Shown here piece by piece: positions 8,554 to 17,924 of a DNA stretch of 64,000 nucleotides (positions are counted from its first letter, which is position 1; each line of letters opens with the position of its first letter). The notes beneath the pieces are model-generated. The model saw nothing but the letters and a program-made list of their open reading frames with translations. It was not told the DNA's origin and made no database searches. This stretch comes from Bacteroidota bacterium (lineage in GTDB: Bacteria > Bacteroidota > Bacteroidia > Chitinophagales > Chitinophagaceae): assembly GCA_018266775.1 (NCBI GenBank), contig JAFDZS010000011.1, positions 193,245 through 257,244 of the forward strand. Direction: 5' to 3'. A program made the position numbers and the translations under genes.

Positions 8554-9912
8554 TTATTTTGCCAGCCAGGGGCTTGTGAAACCCAGTTTCTGTAGCCCTG
8601 CTTTTATTTCGGGGCAACTCATAAAGAGTTTCCATAATAGACCGCTGCGGTAATTTTCTATCATTACCGGAATGGGACCCTGGTCGATAGCCAAATACCT
8701 TGGCAGGAACCAATTATCTGTCTCACTGAATGCATCATAAAAACCATATTGCCCCCAGAGTTTATCATGCATATCGTAATACCAGTGTTTCATTGCTGCT
8801 ATGGATTGTTCAGGTGTGTAAGGCATTGCAGCGAGTGCAGCAGTTGGGGAAATCACGCCCAAATCATCTTTAGGATTGGGCGCATGCGCTGCATAACCTT
8901 TTACTGAATAGCTTGCTGTAAGCCCCCAATTATTAGTGCCATAGCCTTTATACTGTAAACTGTCGTTTACACACCATTTGTAATTGATCATAGCCTGGCT
9001 GGTATTTTCCTGCCAGTAATCAGTATACTCATCTTTTAATCCATGCGGATCCAAACCGAGATAAGAATACTGCGACCAGAATAAAGGCGCTGCATTTACC
9101 GGGTTGCCCTGGTAATGCAATTGCAATGGTAAATTCATTACCGTATGCGGCTGCTTAATTTTTCCACCTTCTGCCCAGCCTTCATGGTACACTTCTGCCG
9201 GTACACCATGCGTGGGTGATGATGCAGCGAGTATATATGCGATCATGCATTCATTGTAACCATGTATTGGAAAATTCATTTCCCATGCATACGTGGGGCT
9301 CCAGTGCCAGTACAAAACATTTTTACCGTTGCGGTACCAATCATATTCCACCGCTTTCCATAATGCATCTATCCGTGCTGCCAATGCTTTTTCTTTTTCG
9401 TTACCATCTTTAAAATACTGGCGCACACAAAGTAAACCCTGCATCATGTAAGAGGTTTCTACAATATCGCCGCCATTATCTTTTTTACCAAAAGGTTTTA
9501 CTTTTCCCGTTTCACCATTCCACCAATGCGGAAATGCACCATGAAAGCGATCTGCTGTTTCGAGGAAATGAATAATTTTTTCCAGCCGCTGCACACCTTC
9601 TTCCATGGTAATAAATTTTCTTTCCATTGCAACAATCAACGCCATCACACCAAAACCACTGCCACCGCTGGTCACCACATTTTTATCATCATCGGGATAA
9701 ATATTGTCTGCATGAAAGCGCTCTCTTCCCAATCCGCTCACCGGCTCTGCTCCTTCTGTAAAATATTTGATGCTGTAATACTGTACCGTATCCAGCAACG
9801 CACTGTCACTGATGGTTGCAGGTGTTGTAACCGTTACAGTTTTATTTTGCCCGGCTGAATTACAGGCGGCGAAAAATAAAAATGCTGTACTTATGATAAT
9901 AATACTTCTCAT
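8554..9912 (-). CDS. GH144-like glucanase lipoprotein, paralogue 2
   Basis: A 452-residue paralogue of its two neighbours. The start MRSIIIISTAFLFFAACNSA carries a lipobox (FAAC), so unlike paralogue 1 it should be membrane-anchored. Family blocks are VQYYSIKYFTEGAEPVSGLG, GGSGFGVMALIVAMERKFIT, DNGGDIVETSYMMQGLLCVR, HWSPTYAWEMNFPIHGYNEC, PTAALAAMPYTPEQSIAAMK and AIDQGPIPVMIENYRSGLLW. It lies 21 bases after paralogue 3 and 9 before paralogue 1, so the three are co-transcribed. Differences in the core (for example FPIHGYNEC against FPIWGWNEC) suggest distinct subsites, such as endo- against exo-acting or different chain lengths; this is inference. Confidence 0.86.
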   Translation of the reverse strand: MRSIIIISTAFLFFAACNSAGQNKTVTVTTPATISDSALLDTVQYYSIKYFTEGAEPVSGLGRERFHADNIYPDDDKNVVTSGGSGFGVMALIVAMERKFITMEEGVQRLEKIIHFLETADRFHGAFPHWWNGETGKVKPFGKKDNGGDIVETSYMMQGLLCVRQYFKDGNEKEKALAARIDALWKAVEYDWYRNGKNVLYWHWSPTYAWEMNFPIHGYNECMIAYILAASSPTHGVPAEVYHEGWAEGGKIKQPHTVMNLPLQLHYQGNPVNAAPLFWSQYSYLGLDPHGLKDEYTDYWQENTSQAMINYKWCVNDSLQYKGYGTNNWGLTASYSVKGYAAHAPNPKDDLGVISPTAALAAMPYTPEQSIAAMKHWYYDMHDKLWGQYGFYDAFSETDNWFLPRYLAIDQGPIPVMIENYRSGLLWKLFMSCPEIKAGLQKLGFTSPWLAK

Positions 9913-9933
9913 ACTGCATTCAATAGTTCTTGT

Positions 9934-11628
9934 TTATAAATAGGGTGCACTGAATCCCAAATTCTGCATTCCTGTTTTTATTTCGGGGCAACTGGTCAAT
10001 AAATTCCAGATCAGTTGCGAACGGTAATTTTCAATCATCACCATTATCGGCCCTTCATCAATGGCAAGATAAGAACCGGCAAACCAGGTATCTTTTAATG
10101 AAAATGCGTCAACAAAACCATACGTGCTGAAAATTTTATCGCCCAGTTTGTAATAGAAAAATTTCAGCGCATTCATGCTTTCTGTTGGTGTATAAGGCAT
10201 GGATGACAATGCGGCAGTGGGTGCAATCACGCCAATATCATTATTCGGTTCGCTGGCGTTGTAGCCATTCGGCACATCGCTCGCAGTTAACCCCCAGCAA
10301 AGGTTACTGTAGCCATACCAGCCTTTCGGATTGGCTTTGCAATATTCATAATTGATTTTGGTATGATTCGTTACCTGTGTTAAATAGTTGGCATACGCAT
10401 CATTCAATCCATTGGGATTAATGCCCAGGAAAGAATAGTGTGCAAAGAACAGCGGGCCGCCATTGGCATTCCCTAACGGCAACAGATAACCGTAGTAAGA
10501 ATTATTATTGACTTCTGCCCCATTTCTTGTATAGCCTTCTGTATATACCACTTTCGGAATACTGTAGGTGGTGGATGATGCGGCAAGAATATAGGTGATC
10601 AAACATTCATTCCAGCCCTGTATTTTCACATTCATATCCCAATTGTAATTGGGGCTCCAGTGCCAGTACAACACATTATTGGCTCCCTGGCGGAACCAGC
10701 TCCATTGCACATTATTCCAGAGTGTATTGATATCTGCACGCAAAGCAGTTTCATCTGCAGCCGCGCTATTGAAGTATTGCCTTGCAGTAAGCAGGCCCGC
10801 CATGAGATAAGAAGTTTCCACTAAATCTGCGCCATCATCTTTTGTGCTGAATGGAATTACGACGCCTGTGGTTCCATTCAACCAATGCGGAAAGGCACCA
10901 TGAAAACTTTGTGCAGTATTCTTTAAAAAGCCAACAATCTTTTGCATCCTGGTTACGCCTTCAGCACGGGTGATAAAACCACGGCTGATGGCAGCAGGAA
11001 TTGTCATGATGCCAAAACCTGTTCCCCCGGTGGTTACTGTTTCAGGTGTGGTATTGCTTCTTTCTCTTGCCATACCACTGGTGGGGTGGCCAAAATCCCA
11101 GAAATAACGGAAGGTTCTTTTCTGCACGGTATCTAATAATGCATTATCACTGATGATGGGAAACTTATCAGTGGAATCCATGGCAGTTACACAATCAAAA
11201 CTCAATGTCGCATTTAGTTTTCCGCCCTTTACAGATTGTAATGAAGTATTGGTGATTAAAGAATATTTGTTGAGGTTTTTTAATGGCGTTGCCGGACTGA
11301 TGATAATGGTGCTGTCATTTTTTTCGTAAGAAAAATTAATAGCTGCCGAACCACCGTTTTCGTTGAGTGAAATTGCAGAGGCCACACTGCTCCTGTCCAC
11401 CGCATTATTAAATGACAATTTGATGGTTGCGGTTATTTTAGTGTTGTAGGTCAAACTGCCGCCGGAGATTGCGGTATTATCAAGCGTAATACCACTGTTG
11501 ATCAATGGCGTTACAGTTGGCGTTACAGGGCCGGAGCCACCGCCTGTATCTTTTTTACTGCACGATGCTATCAACTGCATCAACAACAATAACAATGCTG
11601 TGTACTGATATATTTTTTTTGCTGCCAT
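9934..11628 (-). CDS. GH144-like glucanase lipoprotein with N-terminal Ig-like domain, paralogue 3
   Basis: A 564-residue lipoprotein; lipobox in LLLMQLIASCSKKD followed by a Gly/Ser/Pro-Thr spacer, typical of proteins carried to the cell surface. Residues of about 40-150 form an Ig-like beta-sandwich of the bacterial SbsA type (TIKLSFNNAVDRSSVASAIS, ATPLKNLNKYSLITNTSLQS). The catalytic domain follows with the same blocks as its neighbours: VQKRTFRYFWDFGHPTSGMA, GGTGFGIMTIPAAISRGFIT, DDGADLVETSYLMAGLLTAR, HWSPNYNWDMNVKIQGWNEC and AIDEGPIMVMIENYRSQLIW. The extra domain and lipid anchor fit a surface endo-acting enzyme that makes the first cuts before SusCD import. It lies 4 bases after the GH30 gene. 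Confidence 0.87.
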   Translation of the reverse strand: MAAKKIYQYTALLLLLMQLIASCSKKDTGGGSGPVTPTVTPLINSGITLDNTAISGGSLTYNTKITATIKLSFNNAVDRSSVASAISLNENGGSAAINFSYEKNDSTIIISPATPLKNLNKYSLITNTSLQSVKGGKLNATLSFDCVTAMDSTDKFPIISDNALLDTVQKRTFRYFWDFGHPTSGMARERSNTTPETVTTGGTGFGIMTIPAAISRGFITRAEGVTRMQKIVGFLKNTAQSFHGAFPHWLNGTTGVVIPFSTKDDGADLVETSYLMAGLLTARQYFNSAAADETALRADINTLWNNVQWSWFRQGANNVLYWHWSPNYNWDMNVKIQGWNECLITYILAASSTTYSIPKVVYTEGYTRNGAEVNNNSYYGYLLPLGNANGGPLFFAHYSFLGINPNGLNDAYANYLTQVTNHTKINYEYCKANPKGWYGYSNLCWGLTASDVPNGYNASEPNNDIGVIAPTAALSSMPYTPTESMNALKFFYYKLGDKIFSTYGFVDAFSLKDTWFAGSYLAIDEGPIMVMIENYRSQLIWNLLTSCPEIKTGMQNLGFSAPYL

Positions 11629-11632
11629 GAAA

Positions 11633-13075
11633 TTAAAATACCAATGTTGAAATTGAATGTGGTAATGCGGTCGCTTCTGCTGCTTTGCCTTTTATCCAGA
11701 GGAAATAATTGGTTTTGGTATCAGTTGGATTCATCACCACAACATTTACAGTGCCATCAGGGTTTTTAAACGCAGTAGTTTGCAGCATACTCCTGCTGGC
11801 CGCACTTACAATACGCTTTGCTCCCGGCTGAATAAATTTAGAAAAGTGACCGATGTAATAATATTCATTCGTGTAAATCAGTTCACCGGTTTTGGTGTTG
11901 CCATGTATCGGTGCAAAACAAAAATTACCTACATGGTTGGGGCCGCCGGTTTCATCCAGTAAAATATTCCAGTCGGTAAAGCCAACGGAACCATTATTAA
12001 AATCATGGATCATATTGGCGCCATATTTTTCTCCCAGTTTCCAATCGTTTACTTTGGTTAAATCAAAAGCTTCTTTACATCCTTCAGTAAACAATAAATT
12101 TTTTCCGGGGTATGCTTCATGCACCAGTTTCAAATTATCGTACATCGGTTCGCCGCCACTCCAGGGTTCATACCAATGAAAGCCAATGCCCCATAAATAT
12201 TTTGCCGCTGCAGGATCATCGAGCAGTGTGCTTGCACGCTGATACAATAAATCGCGGTTATGATCCCAACCAATAATTCTTACTTTGCCCAATCCTGCTT
12301 TCTGCATTGTTGGCCCTAAATTATTTTTCAAAAAATCCCGTTCTTCTTCGCCAGTGAAAATGCAACTCTCCCATTTTTGCGTAGCCATTGGTTCATTCTG
12401 AATCGTTATGCCCCAGATGGGAATGCCTTCTTTTGCATACGTCTTAATAAACTTTGTGTAGTAATTGGCCCAGCTTTGATAATATTCTTTCTTCAGATGG
12501 CCCCCATGCAGAATATCATTATTGGTTTTCATAAATGCCGGCGGGCTCCACGGGCTGGCAAATAAAGTCAATTTACCGCCTGCGGCTGCAATCGCTTGTT
12601 TAATGAAAGGAATACGGTATTGTTTATCATGTTTTACATCGAATGACTTCAATGCACTGTCACCTTCATTGATATAGGTGTAGGTATCGCTGCTGAAATC
12701 GCAACTATGAATATTGGTTCGTCCGAAATTATACCCAATGCCTTTCTTTTTATCGAAGTACGCCTGCATAAATTCAGCCTGCTTGTCTTTGGGCAATTTG
12801 GCAAATGTTTCTGCCGCAGCATCCGTTAATGCACCGCCAATGCCCAAAAAAGTTTGGAAGCTTTTACCGGGGTCAACAAAAATGCAGATTTGTGTTTCCA
12901 GCGGCTGGGGCAAATCTTTAAACTCTGCTTCATCGGTTTTTGACAGGCGCAGGCTGGTACCTTCGGCGGTGGTGTATACCGTAACTTTTTTACCGTTGGT
13001 GTATGATTTGTTTTGTGCCCATACACCGGTGCTGATAACAGCCAATGCAATTGCGGGGATAATGTTTTTCTTCAT
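11633..13075 (-). CDS. GH30 glycoside hydrolase, secreted
   Basis: A secreted GH30 enzyme of about 480 residues. The frame extends to 13102, but ATG at 13075 gives a clean signal peptide (MKKNIIPAIALAVISTGVWA) and avoids overlap with the upstream gene, so I use it. Retaining-enzyme residues are visible: acid/base Glu in GITIQNEPMATQKWE and nucleophile Glu in KNLLFTEGCKEAFD. Other family marks are FLGIGGALTDAAAETFAKLP near the N-terminus, TLFASPWSPPAFMKTN, and the C-terminal beta-sandwich ending in LPHSISTLVF. GH30 members of Bacteroidota PULs often cut beta-1,6-glucan; other GH30 groups act on glucosylceramide or xylan, so the substrate is open. It is followed after 4 bases by the GH144-like paralogue 3. 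Confidence 0.91.
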   Translation of the reverse strand: MKKNIIPAIALAVISTGVWAQNKSYTNGKKVTVYTTAEGTSLRLSKTDEAEFKDLPQPLETQICIFVDPGKSFQTFLGIGGALTDAAAETFAKLPKDKQAEFMQAYFDKKKGIGYNFGRTNIHSCDFSSDTYTYINEGDSALKSFDVKHDKQYRIPFIKQAIAAAGGKLTLFASPWSPPAFMKTNNDILHGGHLKKEYYQSWANYYTKFIKTYAKEGIPIWGITIQNEPMATQKWESCIFTGEEERDFLKNNLGPTMQKAGLGKVRIIGWDHNRDLLYQRASTLLDDPAAAKYLWGIGFHWYEPWSGGEPMYDNLKLVHEAYPGKNLLFTEGCKEAFDLTKVNDWKLGEKYGANMIHDFNNGSVGFTDWNILLDETGGPNHVGNFCFAPIHGNTKTGELIYTNEYYYIGHFSKFIQPGAKRIVSAASRSMLQTTAFKNPDGTVNVVVMNPTDTKTNYFLWIKGKAAEATALPHSISTLVF

Positions 13076-13095
13076 GATCGTTTTGCTTTCGTTTA

Positions 13096-14577
13096 TTACC
13101 AAACATAAGTACCTGCCGATGCTGCGGGAAGTACTGATGTGATTGTTTTTTTATTGGATACTATTGTAATGGTTTGTGGCGATGCACTGTCATTCAGCAC
13201 CAGCACAACGGTATTGCCTGATGGTGTTTTAAATGCCACGTTGGATAATGCGCCGGTTGTGTAACTATTAATACGAACAGATCCCATTGGTACAAACTTT
13301 GAAATTTGTGCAATAATGTAATAGCCCACATTCCTGTTAATGGCTCCATCGAGTGTGATAGCGCCTTTACATTGTGTGCAGCCGCCGGGTGTATGCGGAT
13401 TGAAACCTCCGTCATTAGCAAGATTCCATTCCAATGCATTTTTGCTCCAGTTGTTCATGGAACCTATGACTACATTTTTGATGTGCCATAAAAAATCACC
13501 GCTGAATGTTCCGGTAGAACCAGTCCATTGTTCGGTGAAGTACACATTTTTATCAGGAAACTGTGAATGCAATGAATTGAGTGCACTGATATCTCCGGCA
13601 TATAAATGAAATGCAGAACCATTGATAAATGGTTTTGCTGCGGCATCGCTGAGTACTGTTATGGGATAATCAGGATGATCGCAGTTATGATCCCAGATGA
13701 TGATCTTGGTGGTTAAACCTGCAGACTGGAATGCCGGCCCCAGGTTATTTTTAATAAAATTAGCCTGTTCCGTTGCGGTCATCGACATACTGGGATTGTT
13801 GCCGGGGTTTTGTGGTTCGTTCTGTATCGTAATGGCATCAACCGTAATGCCCCTGGCTTTCATAGCCTGGATGTATTTAACAAAATATTTCGAGTAGGCG
13901 TCATAGTAAATCGTTTGCAATGAACCGCCAATGGTGCTGCCATTGGTTTTCATCCATACGGGCGGACTCCACGGGCTGGCAAGAATTTTAATGTTTGGGT
14001 TGATGGCGAGTATTTGTTTCAATACAGGAATCACATCCACCGTATCCCAGGCCAGGCTGAAGTTGTTAAGGTTAACATCGGTTTGCCCCGTGGGCATATC
14101 GTCATAACTGTATACCGATGCGTTCAGATCAGATGCACCAAGGCTGATGCGCAAATAACTTACGCCAATGCTTCCGCTGTTTGTACCCGGCGCAAATAAT
14201 TCATTTAATAAATTATTTTTGTCTGTTGTATTTAATGCGTTGATGAGTGTAGCGCTTCCGCCAGTTAATGTATATCCAAAGCCATCTACAGTTTGATACA
14301 TTTGAGTACTATCCAGTGTAATGGTTTGCCCTGTTCCGGATGCACTGCCGAATGCCAGCAGGCTGGTTTGCTTTTGCAGTAAAACGCTTTGATCAGCTTT
14401 GGTTACCCAAAAAGATACATCATCGTTGGAAGGTGGCGTGCTGCCACCACCGCCGGAGCCTGAACCACCGGAACCGGATCCTGTTGAAGAGGAAGAGCCT
14501 TTGGAACAATTACATTGTACAGCCAGGAATGCTGCCATCATCAAAATCAATCCAGCGTTGCTTACAATTTTTTTCAT
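13096..14577 (-). CDS. GH30 glycoside hydrolase, surface-type lipoprotein
   Basis: A second GH30 enzyme, about 493 residues from the ATG at 14577; the upstream frame to 14631 is not needed. MKKIVSNAGLILMMAAFLAV leads to Cys residues in QCNCSKG (lipobox) and then a long Gly/Ser linker, the usual design of a surface lipoprotein. Catalytic marks are acid/base Glu in DAITIQNEPQNPG and nucleophile Glu in NVYFTEQWTG, with MYQTVDGFGYTLTGGSA and KILASPWSPPVWMKTN as further family blocks. It shares only the scaffold with the neighbouring GH30, so they are diverged rather than a recent duplication. Surface location suggests endo-cleavage of the polymer, while the non-lipidated GH30 may work in the periplasm. 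Confidence 0.91.
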   Translation of the reverse strand: MKKIVSNAGLILMMAAFLAVQCNCSKGSSSSTGSGSGGSGSGGGGSTPPSNDDVSFWVTKADQSVLLQKQTSLLAFGSASGTGQTITLDSTQMYQTVDGFGYTLTGGSATLINALNTTDKNNLLNELFAPGTNSGSIGVSYLRISLGASDLNASVYSYDDMPTGQTDVNLNNFSLAWDTVDVIPVLKQILAINPNIKILASPWSPPVWMKTNGSTIGGSLQTIYYDAYSKYFVKYIQAMKARGITVDAITIQNEPQNPGNNPSMSMTATEQANFIKNNLGPAFQSAGLTTKIIIWDHNCDHPDYPITVLSDAAAKPFINGSAFHLYAGDISALNSLHSQFPDKNVYFTEQWTGSTGTFSGDFLWHIKNVVIGSMNNWSKNALEWNLANDGGFNPHTPGGCTQCKGAITLDGAINRNVGYYIIAQISKFVPMGSVRINSYTTGALSNVAFKTPSGNTVVLVLNDSASPQTITIVSNKKTITSVLPAASAGTYVW

Positions 14578-14630
14578 ACGAGTAAATAAATAAATAGGTT
14601 TAGTATAGATAGTTGCTGTCTTAAAAAACA

Positions 14631-17600
14631 TTATTGCGGCTGTAGAAAAACCAGCCGGTTATTATTTCTTGCCATTACGAGCAATTTATTTCCACCAGCA
14701 GCAGTGATCCATTTCATATCTCTTATTTCCCCATTAACTGTGGGCAATTGTGTTTGCAATGCAAACGCATTGCTATTTTTATTAAAGGAGACTGTTGTGG
14801 GATATAATGCATCGTACCTGCCTTCATAAGGTATTACGCCATAAAAATTACCTGCCGCCATGTATGCTGTTGTTTTGTTAGTGGTAACAGCGCCGAACGA
14901 CATTACCGGTGCCAGTTGTAATTCATCGGGCAATTCCTTTGCTGTAAACCCGCCCTTTCCATCATTGATGAAACAGGTTGAACTTAATGTTTCTGCTTTC
15001 AGTTCCAGGTAGTCTTTAAACAAATCATAAAACATGTACTGTACGGTTTTGCCAGCTACTTCTCCGTAAGTCAAATAGGCTTTTTTTAATACAGGCAGTG
15101 GCCGTTCCAGTTCGTCCTTGGCCAAAAACGTGTACTCCTTACCGTCAATGGTATAAGCCATCACCTGTTCTATAGAACCGTTTTTGTCAAAATCTTTTAC
15201 ATATAATTTTAATGGGCCGTTCTTGCCTGCCCATAATTTGGTGTTGTGCCCCCAGTTGCCCGCAAGCAAATCGGTAAAGCCATCACCATTTACATCTGCT
15301 GTATATATGGTTTGCCATAAACCTGTAGATGCCGCGATATCAGTTGCAGTAAACATTCCTTTATTATTCATGAAAACTTTTACCGGCATCCATTCACCAG
15401 CCACAACAAGGTCTGGCCAGTTGTCATTATTCAAATCAGTAAATGAAGCGCCGGTTACCATACCTGTTTTATCTAAAGCTATTTTTGCCTGCGGTGCCGC
15501 GCTGAAATTTCCCTTACCATCATTCAGCAGTAAATAAGACGCCTGCGGCAAGCCATAAGCTTTAGCGTCTGCCAAACCACCAATGAAAATATCCATATCG
15601 CCATCTTTGTCCACGTCAGCAACCGTAACGCATGATTTATTGGTATAGATAACTGGTAAAGATGACGTACTCAAAGTAAAATGCCCTTTGCCATCGTTGA
15701 GATACAGATGATCGGCCAATGCTGGGTTGCCATTAAAATACTCATTGCCGCCGCTTACCACGTACAAATCCGGATACGTATCGTTGTTCGCATCAAAGAA
15801 TATTGCATCCACATCTTCGCTTGCCGCATTCTTATTAAACACTGCTGTATCTGACGCAGTAAAACTTCCGTTGGCGTTTTGTATCAGCAATGTTCCGGGT
15901 TGCCCCTGTGCGCCGCATGCATACATATCATCCAGGCCGTCTTTGTTTACATCGCCAATGGCAATTTTTGGCCCACGGGTGGATTCTTCGTGCGGTATTA
16001 AATATTGCTGGTAGAAATCGACAAAATTATTTTCCTTATGCTGCCAGTTAACCGCAATACGATCGCTTACATCTGTAAATGAACCGGATTTTTGCGGAAA
16101 GAATGCGGCATAGTCAAAAGCTCCGGCAGCATCTTTTTTATTGATCACCATATTTTTATTACCAATGAAATGTTGTAACACCTGGAATTTTTGATCTGGC
16201 CAAACAATGAGCATGCTGTCAATGGTACTGTCTGCACCCAATCCAAAATGCAGTTTAGTATCTGATGATGATTCGAATCCCCTCGTCAGCATCAGTTCCT
16301 GGTACTGCATTTTTCCTTTTTGAAATATGTACGTTTTACAACCCACGCCAAAAGTGTTGCTGCTGTCTCCTTTAAAAGAAAGGCTCAGATGGTTTCCTTC
16401 TGTTGTATTATTTTTTAAGATCACTGCTGGCCCGTTCAGGCTGTTAATCACGATGTCCAGTTTACCATCGTTATCCAAATCGGCATAAGCAGATCCGTTG
16501 AAATATCCTTTCAGCTTTCCTGTTCCCCATTCATCGCTTACATCTTTAAATGCGTCTTTACCATCTCCCTTAAATAAGAAGGGATGTGAACTTCCATCGG
16601 GCATTTTTTCAATAGCCATATCATCATACTTGTCAGTTTGGTTCATGCCTTTGTTTACTTCAAGGTCAGATACAAAACGAACATAATCCATATCCACAGG
16701 ACGTTTAACGATGCCGCTTGATATAAAGAGGTCTTTGTTCCCATCGTTATCAAAATCGGCAAATAAAGGGCACCAGCTCCAGTCGGTTGCGGCAACGCCG
16801 CTCATTAACCCCGTTTCACTGAAACTGATTCCATTGCCATTATTACGTTGCAGACAATTTCTTGAATATTGATATTGAAACCCGTTCATTTCCACTTTTG
16901 CTTTATACGCTTCGGGGTTCTCATCGCTGCCATAAGTTTTTAATGTTCTTTCATCGGGTGGCAGCATATCTACAGTGATAATATCAGGCTGGCCGTCGTT
17001 ATTATAATCAGCAATATCGTTGCCCATACTGAAGCGGCTGTAATGGTTAAAATGTTTGCCGCCTTCTTCTTTAAATGAGCCGTCTTTTTGATTGACGTAG
17101 TAATAATCGTTTTCGTGAAAATCGTTGCCGATATAAATATCATCCCATCCGTCGTTGTTAACATCGGCTACACTAATGCCGAGGCCATACCCCAGATTAC
17201 TTTGAGAGATGTGTGCCATTTTAGAAACATCTGTAAATTTTCCGGTTGTTTTTAAATCATTTCGGTACAAACGGTCGCCGGATAAAGAATCATAAACCTG
17301 CCTCCTGCTGGTATCCACCAAATTTTCATGCGGGTGATGGGATTGGTTCAGGATAAAACAATCCAGGTCTCCATCGTGATCATAATCGAAGAAAACAGTT
17401 TGCGTGGTAAAGCAGGATGTGTTCAAACCATACTCCGCACTTTTTTCAGTAAACGTATTATTCCCATTGTTGATGAAGAGTTCATTATGGCCTTTCAAGC
17501 CATAACGGTTGCTTACGGATGATACGTAAATATCCAACAAACCGTCACCGTTCACATCAGCCATAGTGGCGCCGGTACACCAGTCAGCTGTTCCCTGCAC

Positions 17601-17924
17601 GCCTGCTTTACCGGTAATATCTTCAAACTGCATATTGCCTTTGTTCAGGTAGAGTTTGTTATGGCCTTTACTGTTGGCCGTAAAATAAATATCCGGTAAC
17701 CCATCGTTGTTAATATCACCAGTGGCTACACCACCACCATTGTAATAATAGAGATAATATAAAATGCCAAAACCAGGTTTTTTTTCAAGGTTATTGGCAA
17801 AGTCAATATGTGTAGATGAAGCAGGCAAAGAGGTAAATAAAGAAGGTTTATTTTCATGGCACGATAGTACAGTTGCTGTAAGCAATAACAGGTATATATA
17901 ATTCTTTACACTTGCCATAATCAT
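14631..17924 (-). CDS. FG-GAP/VCBS-repeat lipoprotein with ASPIC/UnbV domain
   Basis: A 1097-residue lipoprotein (lipobox in LLLLTATVLSCHEN) built of many beta-propeller FG-GAP repeats, each with a calcium-binding DxNxDGxxD loop: GDINNDGLPDIYF, ADVNGDGLLDIYV, ADVNNDGWDDIYI, ADYNNDGQPDIIT, ADLDNDGKLDIVI, GDVNKDGLDDMYA, ADVNGDGFTDLLA. A UnbV-like block lies midway (FGVGCKTYIFQKGK to DSMLIVWPDQKFQVL). The protein is long enough for two seven-bladed propellers. Its role is unknown; such proteins are thought to bind partners or glycans on the surface. Its ATG overlaps the stop of the seven-haem cytochrome gene by four bases (ATGA), implying translational coupling and a shared job. Confidence 0.9.
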   Translation of the reverse strand: MIMASVKNYIYLLLLTATVLSCHENKPSLFTSLPASSTHIDFANNLEKKPGFGILYYLYYYNGGGVATGDINNDGLPDIYFTANSKGHNKLYLNKGNMQFEDITGKAGVQGTADWCTGATMADVNGDGLLDIYVSSVSNRYGLKGHNELFINNGNNTFTEKSAEYGLNTSCFTTQTVFFDYDHDGDLDCFILNQSHHPHENLVDTSRRQVYDSLSGDRLYRNDLKTTGKFTDVSKMAHISQSNLGYGLGISVADVNNDGWDDIYIGNDFHENDYYYVNQKDGSFKEEGGKHFNHYSRFSMGNDIADYNNDGQPDIITVDMLPPDERTLKTYGSDENPEAYKAKVEMNGFQYQYSRNCLQRNNGNGISFSETGLMSGVAATDWSWCPLFADFDNDGNKDLFISSGIVKRPVDMDYVRFVSDLEVNKGMNQTDKYDDMAIEKMPDGSSHPFLFKGDGKDAFKDVSDEWGTGKLKGYFNGSAYADLDNDGKLDIVINSLNGPAVILKNNTTEGNHLSLSFKGDSSNTFGVGCKTYIFQKGKMQYQELMLTRGFESSSDTKLHFGLGADSTIDSMLIVWPDQKFQVLQHFIGNKNMVINKKDAAGAFDYAAFFPQKSGSFTDVSDRIAVNWQHKENNFVDFYQQYLIPHEESTRGPKIAIGDVNKDGLDDMYACGAQGQPGTLLIQNANGSFTASDTAVFNKNAASEDVDAIFFDANNDTYPDLYVVSGGNEYFNGNPALADHLYLNDGKGHFTLSTSSLPVIYTNKSCVTVADVDKDGDMDIFIGGLADAKAYGLPQASYLLLNDGKGNFSAAPQAKIALDKTGMVTGASFTDLNNDNWPDLVVAGEWMPVKVFMNNKGMFTATDIAASTGLWQTIYTADVNGDGFTDLLAGNWGHNTKLWAGKNGPLKLYVKDFDKNGSIEQVMAYTIDGKEYTFLAKDELERPLPVLKKAYLTYGEVAGKTVQYMFYDLFKDYLELKAETLSSTCFINDGKGGFTAKELPDELQLAPVMSFGAVTTNKTTAYMAAGNFYGVIPYEGRYDALYPTTVSFNKNSNAFALQTQLPTVNGEIRDMKWITAAGGNKLLVMARNNNRLVFLQPQ

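Noticed and set aside
14340-14593. Plus-strand frames opposite the GH30 Gly/Ser linker
   Set aside because: Shadow of the low-complexity linker (Pro/Glu-rich in the reverse reading).
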